From Streptomyces sp. JH14 (lineage in GTDB: Bacteria; Actinomycetota; Actinomycetes; Streptomycetales; Streptomycetaceae): DNA of 64,000 bases. The notes beneath the pieces are model-generated. The model ran no database searches and had not been told where the DNA came from. It saw nothing but the letters and a program-made list of their open reading frames with translations. Both the position numbers and the translations under genes were made by a program. Positions within the stretch are counted from its first letter, which is position 1, and every line of letters begins with the position of its first letter. Positions 1 to 7,591 of the stretch are shown piece after piece. The stretch lies in NCBI RefSeq assembly GCF_029428675.1, contig NZ_JAJNEL010000001.1:5642001-5706000 (forward strand). Direction: 5' to 3'.

Positions 1-1134
1 TCCTCGTCGTGGGCAGCCGTCGCCTCTTTGGGGGTGGGGATCTTCGCGATCATCATGTCGGAGTTCCTGCCCGCTAGTCTGCTCCCCCTCATGGCCGCCG
101 ACCTCGGCGTCAAGTCGGGTGAAGCGGGACAAGCCGTCAGCGTCACCGCGTTCTCCGCCGCCTTGTCGGCTCTGCTGATCTCGGTGGTCCTGCCGCGCAC
201 CGACCGGCGACGAGTCATGATCGGGCTGACGCTTCTGGCTGCCGTCTCGGACGTGATCGTCGCCTTCGCACCCAACCTCGTCGTGCTCCTGTCCGCGCGG
301 CTCCTGCTGGGCATCGCGCTCGGCGGGTTCTGGGCGATGGCAACCGCCATGGCCGCGCACCTGGTGCGCGCCGACCACGTCGGCCGCGCACTGACCGTCA
401 TCAACGCCGGGGTCTCGGTCGCCACCATCGCCGCCGTACCGCTCGGCACATGGCTGGGCGAGATATGGGGCTGGCGGGGAGTGTTCCTGCTCGGTGCCGC
501 GGTCGCGGTCCTGGCGCTGCTGCTGCAGGCGGCGGTGCTCCCCCATATCGCGCCCACCGCATCGAGTGGGCTGCGAGCTCTCGGGTCGGTGCTGCGCTCC
601 GGCATCGTCCTCGCCGGCCTGTTCGCAATCCTGCTGATCTTCAGCGGCCACTTCAGCGGATTCACCTACATTCGACCGGCCGCCATGAGCCTGTCCGGGA
701 TCGATGGTGGTGGCTTCGCCGTGCTGCTCCTCGTGTTCGGCGTCGCTCTCTTCCTCGGCACAGCTCTCAGCGGCCCCCTGGCCGACCGTGCGCCACGAGT
801 GGGCTTGCTCCTGTTCCCAGGAGTACTCGGCGTCGGGATGCTCCTCATGTTCGTCGTCGGCGCTTCCACCGTCGGCCTGTTCACCGCGGCAGCGGTATGG
901 GGTTTCGGCTTTGGTGGCATGCCGACCACGTTGATGAGCTGGGGATCCCGGACCCAGCCGACACGGCTGGAGCAGATCGGCGGAGTCCTCGTGACCGCCT
1001 CCAACATCGGCATCACCCTCGGCGCGGTCGGCGGCGGCATTGTCGTCGACCACGCCACGGACAGCACGCCACTGCTCATCGGCGGTATCGCAGCGATCGC
1101 GGGCGCCGCACTGCTCTCGGCCCTGCGCCGGTAA
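1..1134 (+). CDS. MFS transporter, DHA1 drug-efflux type (5' partial)
   Basis: Twelve-helix-type major facilitator protein of the inner membrane, probably a proton-coupled exporter. The reading frame is open from base 1, and the first in-frame start (TTG at 28) falls directly before a membrane helix, so the true start lies upstream of the window. About 377 residues are visible; the family usually has about 400. Seen: the helix-2/3 loop DRRRVMIG and a helix-5 segment with LGTWLGEIWGWRGVF, typical of AraJ/PbuE/Cmx-like DHA1 exporters. The substrate cannot be read from sequence. A 16-bp perfect hairpin terminates it, so it is probably not cotranscribed with the NTF2-like gene. Confidence 0.88.
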   Translation, partial: SSSWAAVASLGVGIFAIIMSEFLPASLLPLMAADLGVKSGEAGQAVSVTAFSAALSALLISVVLPRTDRRRVMIGLTLLAAVSDVIVAFAPNLVVLLSARLLLGIALGGFWAMATAMAAHLVRADHVGRALTVINAGVSVATIAAVPLGTWLGEIWGWRGVFLLGAAVAVLALLLQAAVLPHIAPTASSGLRALGSVLRSGIVLAGLFAILLIFSGHFSGFTYIRPAAMSLSGIDGGGFAVLLLVFGVALFLGTALSGPLADRAPRVGLLLFPGVLGVGMLLMFVVGASTVGLFTAAAVWGFGFGGMPTTLMSWGSRTQPTRLEQIGGVLVTASNIGITLGAVGGGIVVDHATDSTPLLIGGIAAIAGAALLSALRR

Positions 1135-1247
1135 CGGCCACCCTCATGGGCCACGCCTCGGTGTACAGGCACCGCTGGCCCCGTCCTGGTCGAGCCTCAC
1201 CATCACCGACAGGTTTCCGTCGGCGCGCCCGGACCTGCCACCTGGAC

Positions 1248-1290
1248 CAATCGCCTCACCACCGGCCTCAGCCTGGTGGTGAGGCGATTG
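1248..1290. terminator. Hairpin terminator after MFS gene
   Basis: Perfect 16-bp arms, 1248-1263 and 1275-1290, with an 11-nt loop. There is no U-tract, as is usual for actinobacterial terminators. Confidence 0.7.
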
Positions 1291-1354
1291 TGAACGTCAA
1301 CTGCACGACCGCGCCCGGTTCCGAAGCCTCCGCCACCAAGCAGGACGTTCGTCA

Positions 1355-1374
1355 GGGGGTGCCCTGTCACCCCC
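1355..1374. other. Small GC hairpin upstream of NTF2-like gene
   Basis: GGGGGTG (1355-1361) can pair with CACCCCC (1368-1374) around a 6-nt loop, about 130 bases before the next start codon. It could be a leader hairpin or an operator; nothing else supports a function. The gap 1135-1503 otherwise holds only the terminator and, presumably, the promoter of the next gene. Confidence 0.25.
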
Positions 1375-1503
1375 CAGGCTCAAGAGGACTCTGGGCCGCC
1401 ACCATCACCGTTCCTAATGTCAGTGGTGAGTCGAGCGGGGCACCAGTCCCCGCGGCTTTCCATCGGTCCCCGCGCGGGACCGACGACCCAAGAGGAGAAA
1501 CTG

Positions 1504-1896
1504 ATGACCGACCCGGCCCTCAAGGAGTGGTACCTGCGCTATGTGGCGGCGCTCAACGCCCACGAGCTCGACGGCTTGGACGAGTTCATCGCCGACGACG
1601 TCGCGCTGAACGGCGACCCGGGCACCCGCGACGACGTCATCGCGGTCCTGAAGCACGAAATCGACGCCGTGCCGGACCTCCACTGGGAGGTCAAGGAGCT
1701 GCTGTTCGACCGGGACCGGATCGCCGTGCGCGCGACCAACACCGGCACCCCGGTGAAGGAGTGGCTCGGCGTTCCTCCCTCCGGCGCCTCCTTCGAGATC
1801 GTCGAATACGCCATCTACAGGGTCAGCGACGGCCGGTTCGTACAGATGACGTCGCTGCACGACTCGGCCGACATGCTGCGGCAGTTGGCCGCCTGA
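1504..1896 (+). CDS. SnoaL/NTF2-like small protein
   Basis: 130-residue cone-shaped NTF2-like fold protein (SnoaL/ketosteroid-isomerase superfamily), cytosolic, with no signal peptide. The start ATG at 1504 is chosen because AGAGGAG lies about 6 bases upstream and the protein then begins at the usual N-terminal helix (LKEWYLRYVAALNAHELDGL). The following FIADDVALNGDPGTRDD and the C-terminal EYAIYRVSDGRFVQM pattern are typical of SnoaL-like polyketide cyclase homologues. Such proteins range from isomerases and cyclases to ligand-binding proteins, so the role stays open. It stands alone between two strong terminators. Confidence 0.8.
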   Translation: MTDPALKEWYLRYVAALNAHELDGLDEFIADDVALNGDPGTRDDVIAVLKHEIDAVPDLHWEVKELLFDRDRIAVRATNTGTPVKEWLGVPPSGASFEIVEYAIYRVSDGRFVQMTSLHDSADMLRQLAA

Positions 1897-1910
1897 CCAC
1901 GGCAGCCACC

Positions 1911-1946
1911 GGCGCGGCGCCCTGGGATCTCCCAGGGCGCCGCGCC
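1911..1946. terminator. Very stable hairpin terminator
   Basis: Perfect 17-bp inverted repeat (1911-1927 with 1930-1946) with a 2-base spacer, 15 bases after the NTF2-like stop codon. Strong factor-independent terminator candidate. Confidence 0.75.
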
Positions 1947-1965
1947 GCCCTCACCGGCCGGCCCG

Positions 1966-2064
1966 CTACCTGTGGTAGCTGGACCTGTTCAGGCCCAGGA
2001 CCTCGCAGTACCGCTTCACGTCGAAGGCGTCCCGGTGATCGGCGACGAACCCGTGCGGCTCCAC
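1966..2064 (-). mobile_element. IS3-family transposase (OrfB) remnant
   Basis: The minus strand reads VEPHGFVADHRDAFDVKRY followed by CEVLGLNRSSYHR and a stop at 1966-1968. This is the start of the IS3-type OrfB (HTH_21-like region: FVxxHRDxFGVKRLCEVLGxxRSSYY). Only about 32 residues remain; the catalytic DDE domain is absent and no terminal repeats are visible. The rest of the gap 1947-2223 shows nothing recognisable. Confidence 0.6.
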
Positions 2065-2223
2065 TGTCACCTGGGCCGGATCGCGCGTGTGCCGCCGTCC
2101 GTCCCCTCGGTCCGGCAGCCACGTACATCCATGCGCCTCCCACACTTGTGCCGTCTCTTGATGGTCCGCCGGCGGACCGCCTCATGGCGCCGCCTGACCC
2201 CTGGCGAAGGAACATGCACGGTG

Positions 2224-2274
2224 TTGACGTTGGGGCTCTCTTCGTGCATGCTACTCAGCAAGAACGAACGTTCT
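2224..2274 (+). promoter_or_regulatory. Promoter and AGAACG-AA-CGTTCT operator of ohr
   Basis: TTGACG (2224-2229) and, 17 bases on, CATGCT (2247-2252) form a plausible sigma-70 promoter. Just downstream, at the expected transcription start, is the inverted repeat AGAACGAACGTTCT (2261-2274). Its complement AGAACGTTCGTTCT closely matches two sites at 4485 and 4534, so all three probably bind one repressor. It could instead belong to an OhrR-type regulator, but no marR-like ohrR is adjacent. Confidence 0.5.
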
Positions 2275-2466
2275 GTCGCGCACCCTCGCTCCACGGCCTG
2301 GACGGCGCCCCCCTGCCGCCAGGCCCATGGCTTCTCCCGGTGGCCGCACAGGATCCCAGCACCAACCAGTGCGCAGCGGCGCCGGGGAAGGCGACCTCGA
2401 CACACGCCCCGCATCGTGCAACAGCGGCGCCGGCCGTCGAATCCATTACAGAAGGACGAATCACCC

Positions 2467-2880
2467 ATGGACGTGCTTTACACCGCGGTGGCGACCGCCA
2501 CCCACGGCCGCGACGGCCGTGCCGTTCTCGCGGACGGATCTCTGGACCTGCAGCTCGCGACCCCGAAGGAACTGGGCGGTAGCGGCAAGGGCAACAATCC
2601 CGAGCAGCTCTTCGCCGCCGGCTACGCGGCATGCTTCGCCAGCGCACTCGGCATTACGGGCCGACAGGCCGGCGTAGACCTCTCCAACGCCACCGTGACG
2701 GGGGAGGTGTCGATCGGCAAGCAGGGCGAAGGCTTCGGACTCTCCGCCGTCCTGCGGATCACTCTGCCCAGCAGCGTCGACCGCGGAACCGCCGGAGAAC
2801 TCGTCGAACAGGCCCACCAGATCTGCCCGTACTCCAACGCCATTCGCGGCAACGTCCCGGTCCAGCTCGTCGTCGAGTAA
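2467..2880 (+). CDS. ohr: Organic hydroperoxide resistance protein (Ohr/OsmC family)
   Basis: Cytosolic thiol peroxidase that reduces organic hydroperoxides to alcohols, usually recycled by lipoylated proteins. The 137-residue length is normal for Ohr. The two catalytic cysteines are present: Cys56 in AAGYAACFASAL and Cys120 in HQICPYSNA. The conserved GGSGKGNNPEQLFAAGYAACF block with its catalytic Glu and the N-terminal YTAVATATHGRDGR are also present. The start ATG at 2467 fits the family N-terminus (MDVLYTAVAT) and is preceded by AGAAGGA. It has its own promoter with an inverted-repeat operator. It is annotated as Ohr rather than OsmC because of its length and the CPYSNA motif. Confidence 0.93.
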   Translation: MDVLYTAVATATHGRDGRAVLADGSLDLQLATPKELGGSGKGNNPEQLFAAGYAACFASALGITGRQAGVDLSNATVTGEVSIGKQGEGFGLSAVLRITLPSSVDRGTAGELVEQAHQICPYSNAIRGNVPVQLVVE

Positions 2881-2955
2881 TTTCCCACCCGGTCAACGTG
2901 CACGATTCGGCCCAGTGGCTGGGGCAGTTCGACCGCCCTGTACGAGTCACGTCGG

Positions 2956-3297
2956 TTGGGCAGACGCGCCCTCACCGGCGGACGGCGCACGGTGCGCCTC
3001 CGGCGCGACGAAGACGGGCGAATCATCGGGGCCGGCGGCGATGGCCAGGAGCCGTACGACACCGACGCCGCCGAATCCGTGCTGCACCACGTCTCCAGCC
3101 CGCGCGACGCAGCGACCATCGCGCAGAGATGGGTGCACCAGCAGCGCAAGCTCACCGCGACCGACCCGGACTGGAACTGCCCCTGGCCACTGGACCGGCA
3201 ACGCCACTACCGCGTACTCGCCGACCCACCAGGCGGCCGGCTGCCCGGCATCCAGTCCGGCGTAACGATGGACGGCGGCGCCATGGGTAAGTGCTGA
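2956..3297 (+). CDS. Hypothetical protein, possibly a truncated gene
   Basis: The reading frame encodes about 113 residues from a TTG at 2956 and stays open upstream to about 2896, so the true start is uncertain and may have been lost. The product is charged and soluble (RRTVRLRRDEDGRIIGA, then RDAATIAQRWVHQQRKL) with a C-terminus ending GGAMGKC. No domain is recognised. The composition and the helix-like middle suggest it was once a real coding region, but it may be a fragment. It follows ohr by about 75 bases and is followed by a strong hairpin. Confidence 0.35.
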   Translation: MGRRALTGGRRTVRLRRDEDGRIIGAGGDGQEPYDTDAAESVLHHVSSPRDAATIAQRWVHQQRKLTATDPDWNCPWPLDRQRHYRVLADPPGGRLPGIQSGVTMDGGAMGKC

Positions 3298-3382
3298 AGC
3301 GACAGAAGCAACCGGGCACTTGAAAGCACTCTCTCGACCGACAGCAGGAGCGACTGTCCACGTTGGGCGTCCAGGGCCTGTT

Positions 3383-3421
3383 GCGTGACGGTCCGCCGAC
3401 GGAGTCGGCGGACCGTCACGC
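3383..3421. terminator. Perfect 18-bp hairpin
   Basis: Arms 3383-3400 and 3404-3421 match without error, with loop GGA. It lies downstream of the hypothetical gene and acts most likely as a terminator. An IS-end origin cannot be excluded given the transposase remnants nearby. Confidence 0.6.
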
Positions 3422-4066
3422 ATTCCTGCATGTCGGATTTTTCGCTGGCCGGACGGGTCGGCGTGAGGTTCCCGACGAATCCTCGGGCCGGTGGTGGGCG
3501 GTGGCCCTCCGTCTTGATCTCCGGGCGGTGGTCAAGGGCGGTCGGTCGTTTCCAGATCACGGGGTGAGGCGGGTTCGTAGGCTCGCGGGAGGGCGGAGAT
3601 CAGCGAAGTCGCCGAACGCGTCGCCGCACGCCGGACGGAACTCGACGAGGAGGGGAAGCTCCTGGTCGAACGGCATGAGAAGATCTGCGCCCGAGCGCGG
3701 GGGACTTGCCGCGGCGATGGGTGTATGGGAACGCATACGGGCCCGGCTGGGGTCGGACAAGTCGGCGACCCAAGCGGCACCCGTGAAGGTGGGTGGCCGT
3801 GGTGTGCTGCTGGAGCCACTGCGCGGCAAGATGAGCAAACTGCCCGGCCGCGGCTGGCCGCGCAGGCTGCCCGACGGACGCTTCCAGCACGCGTCGTAGA
3901 CCACCGCCGTCCCGTAACCGGTGTGCCCCCGGCCGCCGCCGGCTTCGACGTTCGCATGAAGAGAATCAACGAGCCGCCGGGGACACCGACTTCCCCTGTC
4001 CACCAGTGCCGTCCGCCTGCGTCCCGGAAACCAACGCATTCCGCACCCGCCTGCTCAGCCGCCACC
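3422..4066. other. Degenerate region without a confident gene
   Basis: No frame shows a recognisable full protein. One plus-strand frame near 3597-3690 reads EISEVAERVAARRTELDEEG, a short coiled-coil-like stretch that breaks off; it may be a remnant of a transposon-associated or hypothetical gene. The rest looks like decayed sequence between the hairpin and the broken tetR. Confidence 0.4.
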
Positions 4067-4396
4067 TCAAGGAGATCGGCTCGCGCCGGTGCCGTCCGAG
4101 GCCCGACGGATTGTCAACGTCGTGCTCGCCGTGCTCCGCCACGACCAGCGCATCGCCGGCATGGCCAACGGCAACGGCAGCGGGGTTGAGCCGCGGTCAG
4201 GGCGCGGGGCCGGCTCGGCGCTATTGCCCCCAAGGGGGCGTGCGTGGTCGCGTATCGCGCGGGCGGCCTGGTTCAGGCAGGCGACGACGAGGGTTTCCTT
4301 GCTGGGGGAGTGGCTATGGATGCCGGCCCGTGTCACCTGCGCTTCCGCGACGATCCGGTCCACGTCTCGGCATGGAATCCCTTCCGCGTAGAACAC
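4067..4396 (-). pseudogene. TetR-family regulator, decayed
   Basis: From 4396 downward the minus strand reads VFYAEGIPCRDVDRIVAEAQ then VTRAGIHSHSPSKETLVVACL, an unmistakable TetR helix-turn-helix (compare FYAEGIRGVGVDRIIAEAGVTRATFYRHFPSKEDLV). The recognition helix is degraded (AGIHSHSPSK for ATxYxHFxSK). The residues that normally precede VFYAEG are cut off by a stop at 4430-4432. After about residue 54 the frame loses family character. The gene therefore lacks both a proper N-terminus and the ligand domain. It points away from two AGAACGTTC sites, which were probably its operators. Confidence 0.65.
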
Positions 4397-4484
4397 TCGG
4401 CTGACGTGTCGAGTCGCCGGGACCGCGCTTCAGACCGGCCGGCTTTCGGACTTGCCGCGCGCTATCGAGTCACTTCAAGCGGGT

Positions 4485-4547
4485 AGAACGTTCGGTCTTG
4501 ACAAACGAAGGCGCTCTTGCCAGTCTGACGGACAGAACGTTCATTCT
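4485..4547 (+). promoter_or_regulatory. Promoter flanked by two AGAACGTTC operators
   Basis: A consensus -35 TTGACA (4498-4503), a 17-bp spacer and CAGTCT (4521-4526) make a good promoter. Operator 1, AGAACGTTCGGTCT (4485-4498), abuts the -35. Operator 2, AGAACGTTCATTCT (4534-4547), covers the expected start site. Both match the site before ohr. This geometry is typical of TetR repression and would control the DUF308-reductase pair, leaving a leader of about 195 bases. Confidence 0.6.
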
Positions 4548-4727
4548 TCCTAGGTGGCGTCCAGATGCCGGCCGTATCCCGCGGCGGCTTGAGACGCCAT
4601 CAGCCCTCATTGCCCGGGCCGAACGATCGTGCCGGTCCGGGAGATGTGCAACCGGCCTGATCGAGAAGGCCGACCGCAGGAACCCCTGAACTGCTCTCTT
4701 CTCCGCATACCACTGAAAGGGATCATC

Positions 4728-5288
4728 GTGAGCGCCATTGCTGCTCCGTCCGACACCGCTGGGACGGCCTCTGCCCTGCGGCGGCTCTACTTCGTCCGGT
4801 TCGCATTCGCCATCGTCTGGGCCCTCGTGATGTTCACGATGGCCAAGGGGATCACCCCGGCCGGGGCCGTACTCCTGGTGCTGTACCCGCTGTTCGACGT
4901 GGGTGCGGCCATCTACGACGCAAAGGTCTCGCGCAGCACGGGATCGCCCGTGCTGCTGTACGTGAACGTCGCGGTCAGCCTTGTCACGGCTGTCGGCCTG
5001 GCAGTCGCCTGCGCGTCGGGCATTCCGGCAGTGCTGCGCGTGTGGGGGGCCTGGGCGGTCGTGGCCGGTCTGGTCCAGCTGATCGTGGCCATCCCCCGCC
5101 GCAAGATGGGCGGCCAGTGGCCGATGATCCTCAGCGGTGGCATCTCGGTCCTGGCCGGAGGGTCGTTCATCGCGTCGGCCGGCGCGGACGATCCCGCGCT
5201 GACCAGCGCCGTCGGCTACGCCATCCCGGGCGGCATCTTCTTCCTCCTCTCTGCCCTGCGCCTGGGGCGCGCCGCCAAGGTGAGCTGA
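4728..5288 (+). CDS. DUF308/HdeD-like membrane protein
   Basis: 186-residue integral membrane protein with about six hydrophobic segments (for example FAIVWALVMFTMAKG, AVSLVTAVGLAVACASG, GISVLAGGSFIASA), in the style of the HdeD/DUF308 short-repeat membrane family. The family's function is poorly defined; E. coli HdeD is linked to acid stress. The start GTG at 4728 is chosen because GAAAGGG lies 8 bases upstream and the protein then begins just before the first helix. It is coupled to the next gene (1 base between stop and start), which suggests a membrane partner or co-regulated stress function for the reductase. Confidence 0.75.
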   Translation: MSAIAAPSDTAGTASALRRLYFVRFAFAIVWALVMFTMAKGITPAGAVLLVLYPLFDVGAAIYDAKVSRSTGSPVLLYVNVAVSLVTAVGLAVACASGIPAVLRVWGAWAVVAGLVQLIVAIPRRKMGGQWPMILSGGISVLAGGSFIASAGADDPALTSAVGYAIPGGIFFLLSALRLGRAAKVS

Positions 5289-5289
5289 C

Positions 5290-6729
5290 ATGGGTAACCA
5301 CACGTACGACGTCATCGTGATCGGCGCGGGTCCGGTCGGGGAGAACGTCGCCGACCGGGTGGTGCAGGGCGGGCTCAGCGTTGCCATTGTCGAGCGGGAG
5401 CTGGTCGGTGGTGAGTGCTCCTACTGGGCCTGCATGCCGACCAAGGCGCTGTTGCGGAGCGCGGCGGCGCTTCGAGCGGCCCGGCAGGTTCCGGGATCGC
5501 GTGAGGCGGTGACCGGCGACCTCGACGTCGCGGCTGTGCTCCGCCGTCGTGACAACTTCGCCTCGCAGTGGAACGACGACGGGCAGGTGTCCTGGCTCGA
5601 CTCGGCCGGAATCACGCTGTACCGGGGCCAGGGACGGATCAGCTCCGACCGGGTTGTCGAGGTCGCCGATGAGTCCGGTGCCGCGACGTCGCTGACCGCG
5701 CGGCATGCGGTCGTGATCGCGACGGGCAGCGCCGCTCTGCTGCCGGACATCCCCGGTCTGCGCGAGGCGGAGCCGTGGAGCAGCCGGGAAGCGGCCGCCG
5801 CGCATGCGATTCCCGGCCGGCTCGCCGTCATCGGCGGCGGCGTCGTGGCATCGGAGATGGCGACGGCGTTCGCCGCCCTGGGCTCGTCGGTGACGATGCT
5901 GGCCCGCGACGGTGTACTGCCGCTCGCGGAGCCGTTCGCCGGTGAACGGGTCACCGAGTCGTTGCGGGAAGCCGGTGTATCGGTGCTCCTCGGTTCGGAG
6001 GCCGGGGCTGTGAAACGTGACAGCGACGGTACGGTGCACATCACCCTGACCACCGGTCAGCTTGTCGAGGCCGACGAGGTCCTCGTCGCCATCGGCCGCA
6101 CGCCGAACACGCAGGACGCCGGCCTGGACGCTGTCGGCCTGAAGCCGGGTGCGTGGCTCACGGTGGACGACACACTACGGGTGGTCACAGATGACGGGGC
6201 GTTGCTGGGAGACGGGTGGCTGTACGCCGCCGGCGATGTCAACCGGCGCGTGCTGCTGACCCACCAGGGCAAGTACCAGGCACGTGTCGTGGGCGATGTC
6301 ATCGTGGCGCGCGCGAAGGGCCAGGCGGTCGACGACAGTCCGTGGGGCCGCCATGTGGCCACTGCCGACGAGCGTGCGGTGCCGCAAGTGGTCTTCACCG
6401 AGCCGGAGATCGCTTCGGTGGGACTGACCAGGGCGGCGGCCGAGGAGGCCGGGCTCCGGATCCGCGTCGTCGACTACGACCTGGGCGCCGTCGCGGGATC
6501 GGCCCTTCACGCCGACGGCTACCGGGGGCATGCCCGCATGGTCGTCGACGAGGACCGCAGGGTGGTCGTCGGCTTCACGCTCGTCGGTCCCGATGTCGCG
6601 GAACTGCTGCATGCCGCGACGATCGCGGTCGTGGGTGAGGTTCCCATCGACCGGCTGTGGCACGCGGTTCCGGCGTATCCCACCGTCAGCGAGGTGTGGC
6701 TGCGGCTGCTGGAGGCTTACGGCCGCTGA
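5290..6729 (+). CDS. FAD-dependent pyridine nucleotide-disulfide oxidoreductase
   Basis: 479-residue class I flavoprotein disulfide reductase (dihydrolipoamide dehydrogenase/mercuric reductase/glutathione reductase family). Seen: FAD-binding GAGPVGENVA at residues 12-21; redox-active pair Cys43-x4-Cys48 in GGECSYWACMPTKALLR; NAD(P)-binding GGGVVASEMATAFAALG near 180; second FAD motif YAAGDVNRR near 318; C-terminal dimerisation domain with the active-site His and Glu in HAVPAYPTVSE. All catalytic residues are present. There is no N-terminal HMA domain or C-terminal vicinal cysteine pair as in MerA, so mercury reduction is unlikely; a quinone or unknown disulfide substrate fits better. Coupled to the DUF308 gene and closed by an 18-bp terminator. 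Confidence 0.9.
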   Translation: MGNHTYDVIVIGAGPVGENVADRVVQGGLSVAIVERELVGGECSYWACMPTKALLRSAAALRAARQVPGSREAVTGDLDVAAVLRRRDNFASQWNDDGQVSWLDSAGITLYRGQGRISSDRVVEVADESGAATSLTARHAVVIATGSAALLPDIPGLREAEPWSSREAAAAHAIPGRLAVIGGGVVASEMATAFAALGSSVTMLARDGVLPLAEPFAGERVTESLREAGVSVLLGSEAGAVKRDSDGTVHITLTTGQLVEADEVLVAIGRTPNTQDAGLDAVGLKPGAWLTVDDTLRVVTDDGALLGDGWLYAAGDVNRRVLLTHQGKYQARVVGDVIVARAKGQAVDDSPWGRHVATADERAVPQVVFTEPEIASVGLTRAAAEEAGLRIRVVDYDLGAVAGSALHADGYRGHARMVVDEDRRVVVGFTLVGPDVAELLHAATIAVVGEVPIDRLWHAVPAYPTVSEVWLRLLEAYGR

Positions 6730-6734
6730 CCGAA

Positions 6735-6775
6735 CCGGCAGCCCTCCTGTCCCGACCGGACAGGAGGGCTGCCGG
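6735..6775. terminator. 18-bp perfect terminator hairpin
   Basis: Arms 6735-6752 and 6758-6775 with a 5-nt loop, 6 bases after the reductase stop codon. Confidence 0.8.
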
Positions 6776-6833
6776 CTGCCTCGGCCACTCGGAACGCGGA
6801 CCGGTCGGGGACTGAGGTTGGTCGGTTCGGGGC

Positions 6834-7061
6834 GTGGTGAGGACTGACACTCCTGACCAGCGGACTGCTGATGCTCCTGCTGGCCCCATTCGCCGCGCAG
6901 CTCAAAAGCGCTGGGGCGGAGGATGGGTGCTCAGCCTGGCCGGCGTCATCATCGCCGCCGGCCTGATCGAGCGAATCGTCGCCACCTCCACGCTGTGGCA
7001 GGTCATCACCGGCACCGTTCTCGGCCGTGTGACCGCGCCCGCGGTATCCCCCGCACTGTGA
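6834..7061 (+). CDS. Small putative membrane protein
   Basis: 75 residues from GTG 6834. A charged N-terminus (IRRAAQKRWGGG) is followed by one hydrophobic stretch (WVLSLAGVIIAAGLIERIV) and a second, weaker one. No family is recognised and no clear ribosome binding site is seen. It could be a real single-pass protein or a fragment of a decayed membrane gene next to an IS remnant. Confidence 0.35.
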   Translation: MVRTDTPDQRTADAPAGPIRRAAQKRWGGGWVLSLAGVIIAAGLIERIVATSTLWQVITGTVLGRVTAPAVSPAL

Positions 7062-7156
7062 GCTCAGCGAGGGCGTCGCCGAGTGACATCAGCGACTGCG
7101 GTGTAGTCGGACAGTCGGGCTGGCGGCACCCGGCCGGCGGAGATGCCGAGGGAGAT

Positions 7157-7276
7157 GGGCAGGCCGGTCCGCGCGGTGCACCGCCGGTGTGCGGTGGGCC
7201 CGGACGGGCCGAAGCCCGGCGGTAGTCGGCGCCACGTACAGCCCGTCGTGGCCACGAACACAATGGACGCCGGCAC
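7157..7276 (-). mobile_element. IS5-family transposase remnant
   Basis: The minus strand from 7276 reads IVFVATTGCTWRRLPPGFG then PSGPTAHRR, the N-terminal signature of IS5/IS1373-type transposases (ILFVLTSGCAWRQLPPxFGxSxxTAHRRF). Family similarity stops after about 35 residues and no catalytic domain follows. No inverted terminal repeats were identified. The flanking stretch 7062-7156 shows nothing else. Confidence 0.6.
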
Positions 7277-7591
7277 CTGCCGGTCCCCTCGTCGGGCCCG
7301 TCCGGCTTGCCGAGGAGTTCCGACCCGGAGGCGTGCTGGCCGTACTTGCGTTGCGCTACCCGCACTGATTCCGCCGTGAAGACGTCGTTCTCGACGGGGC
7401 TCACCTGACCAAGGCCATGGCGCTTCCGGACGACCTCGAGCGAGGAACTGACGGCAGTCCGGCCGTCGTCCTTGCGTGGCTCGCCGTGGCGGGCTCGTGT
7501 TCGCATGGTTCGCCGTCGAGACCGGGGCAGAACGTTGGAGGTACTTCGTGACCGGCAGTCCCGGCGCGTGACCGGCGTCCCGGAGCAGCCA
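7277..7591. other. Non-coding stretch, nothing recognised
   Basis: No reading frame here resembles a known protein and no strong hairpin was found. It separates the IS5 remnant from the 3' end of the TetR-MarR gene. Confidence 0.4.

Noticed and set aside
5290..6729. Annotation as mercuric reductase
   Set aside because: No HMA domain, no C-terminal Cys pair and no mer genes nearby.
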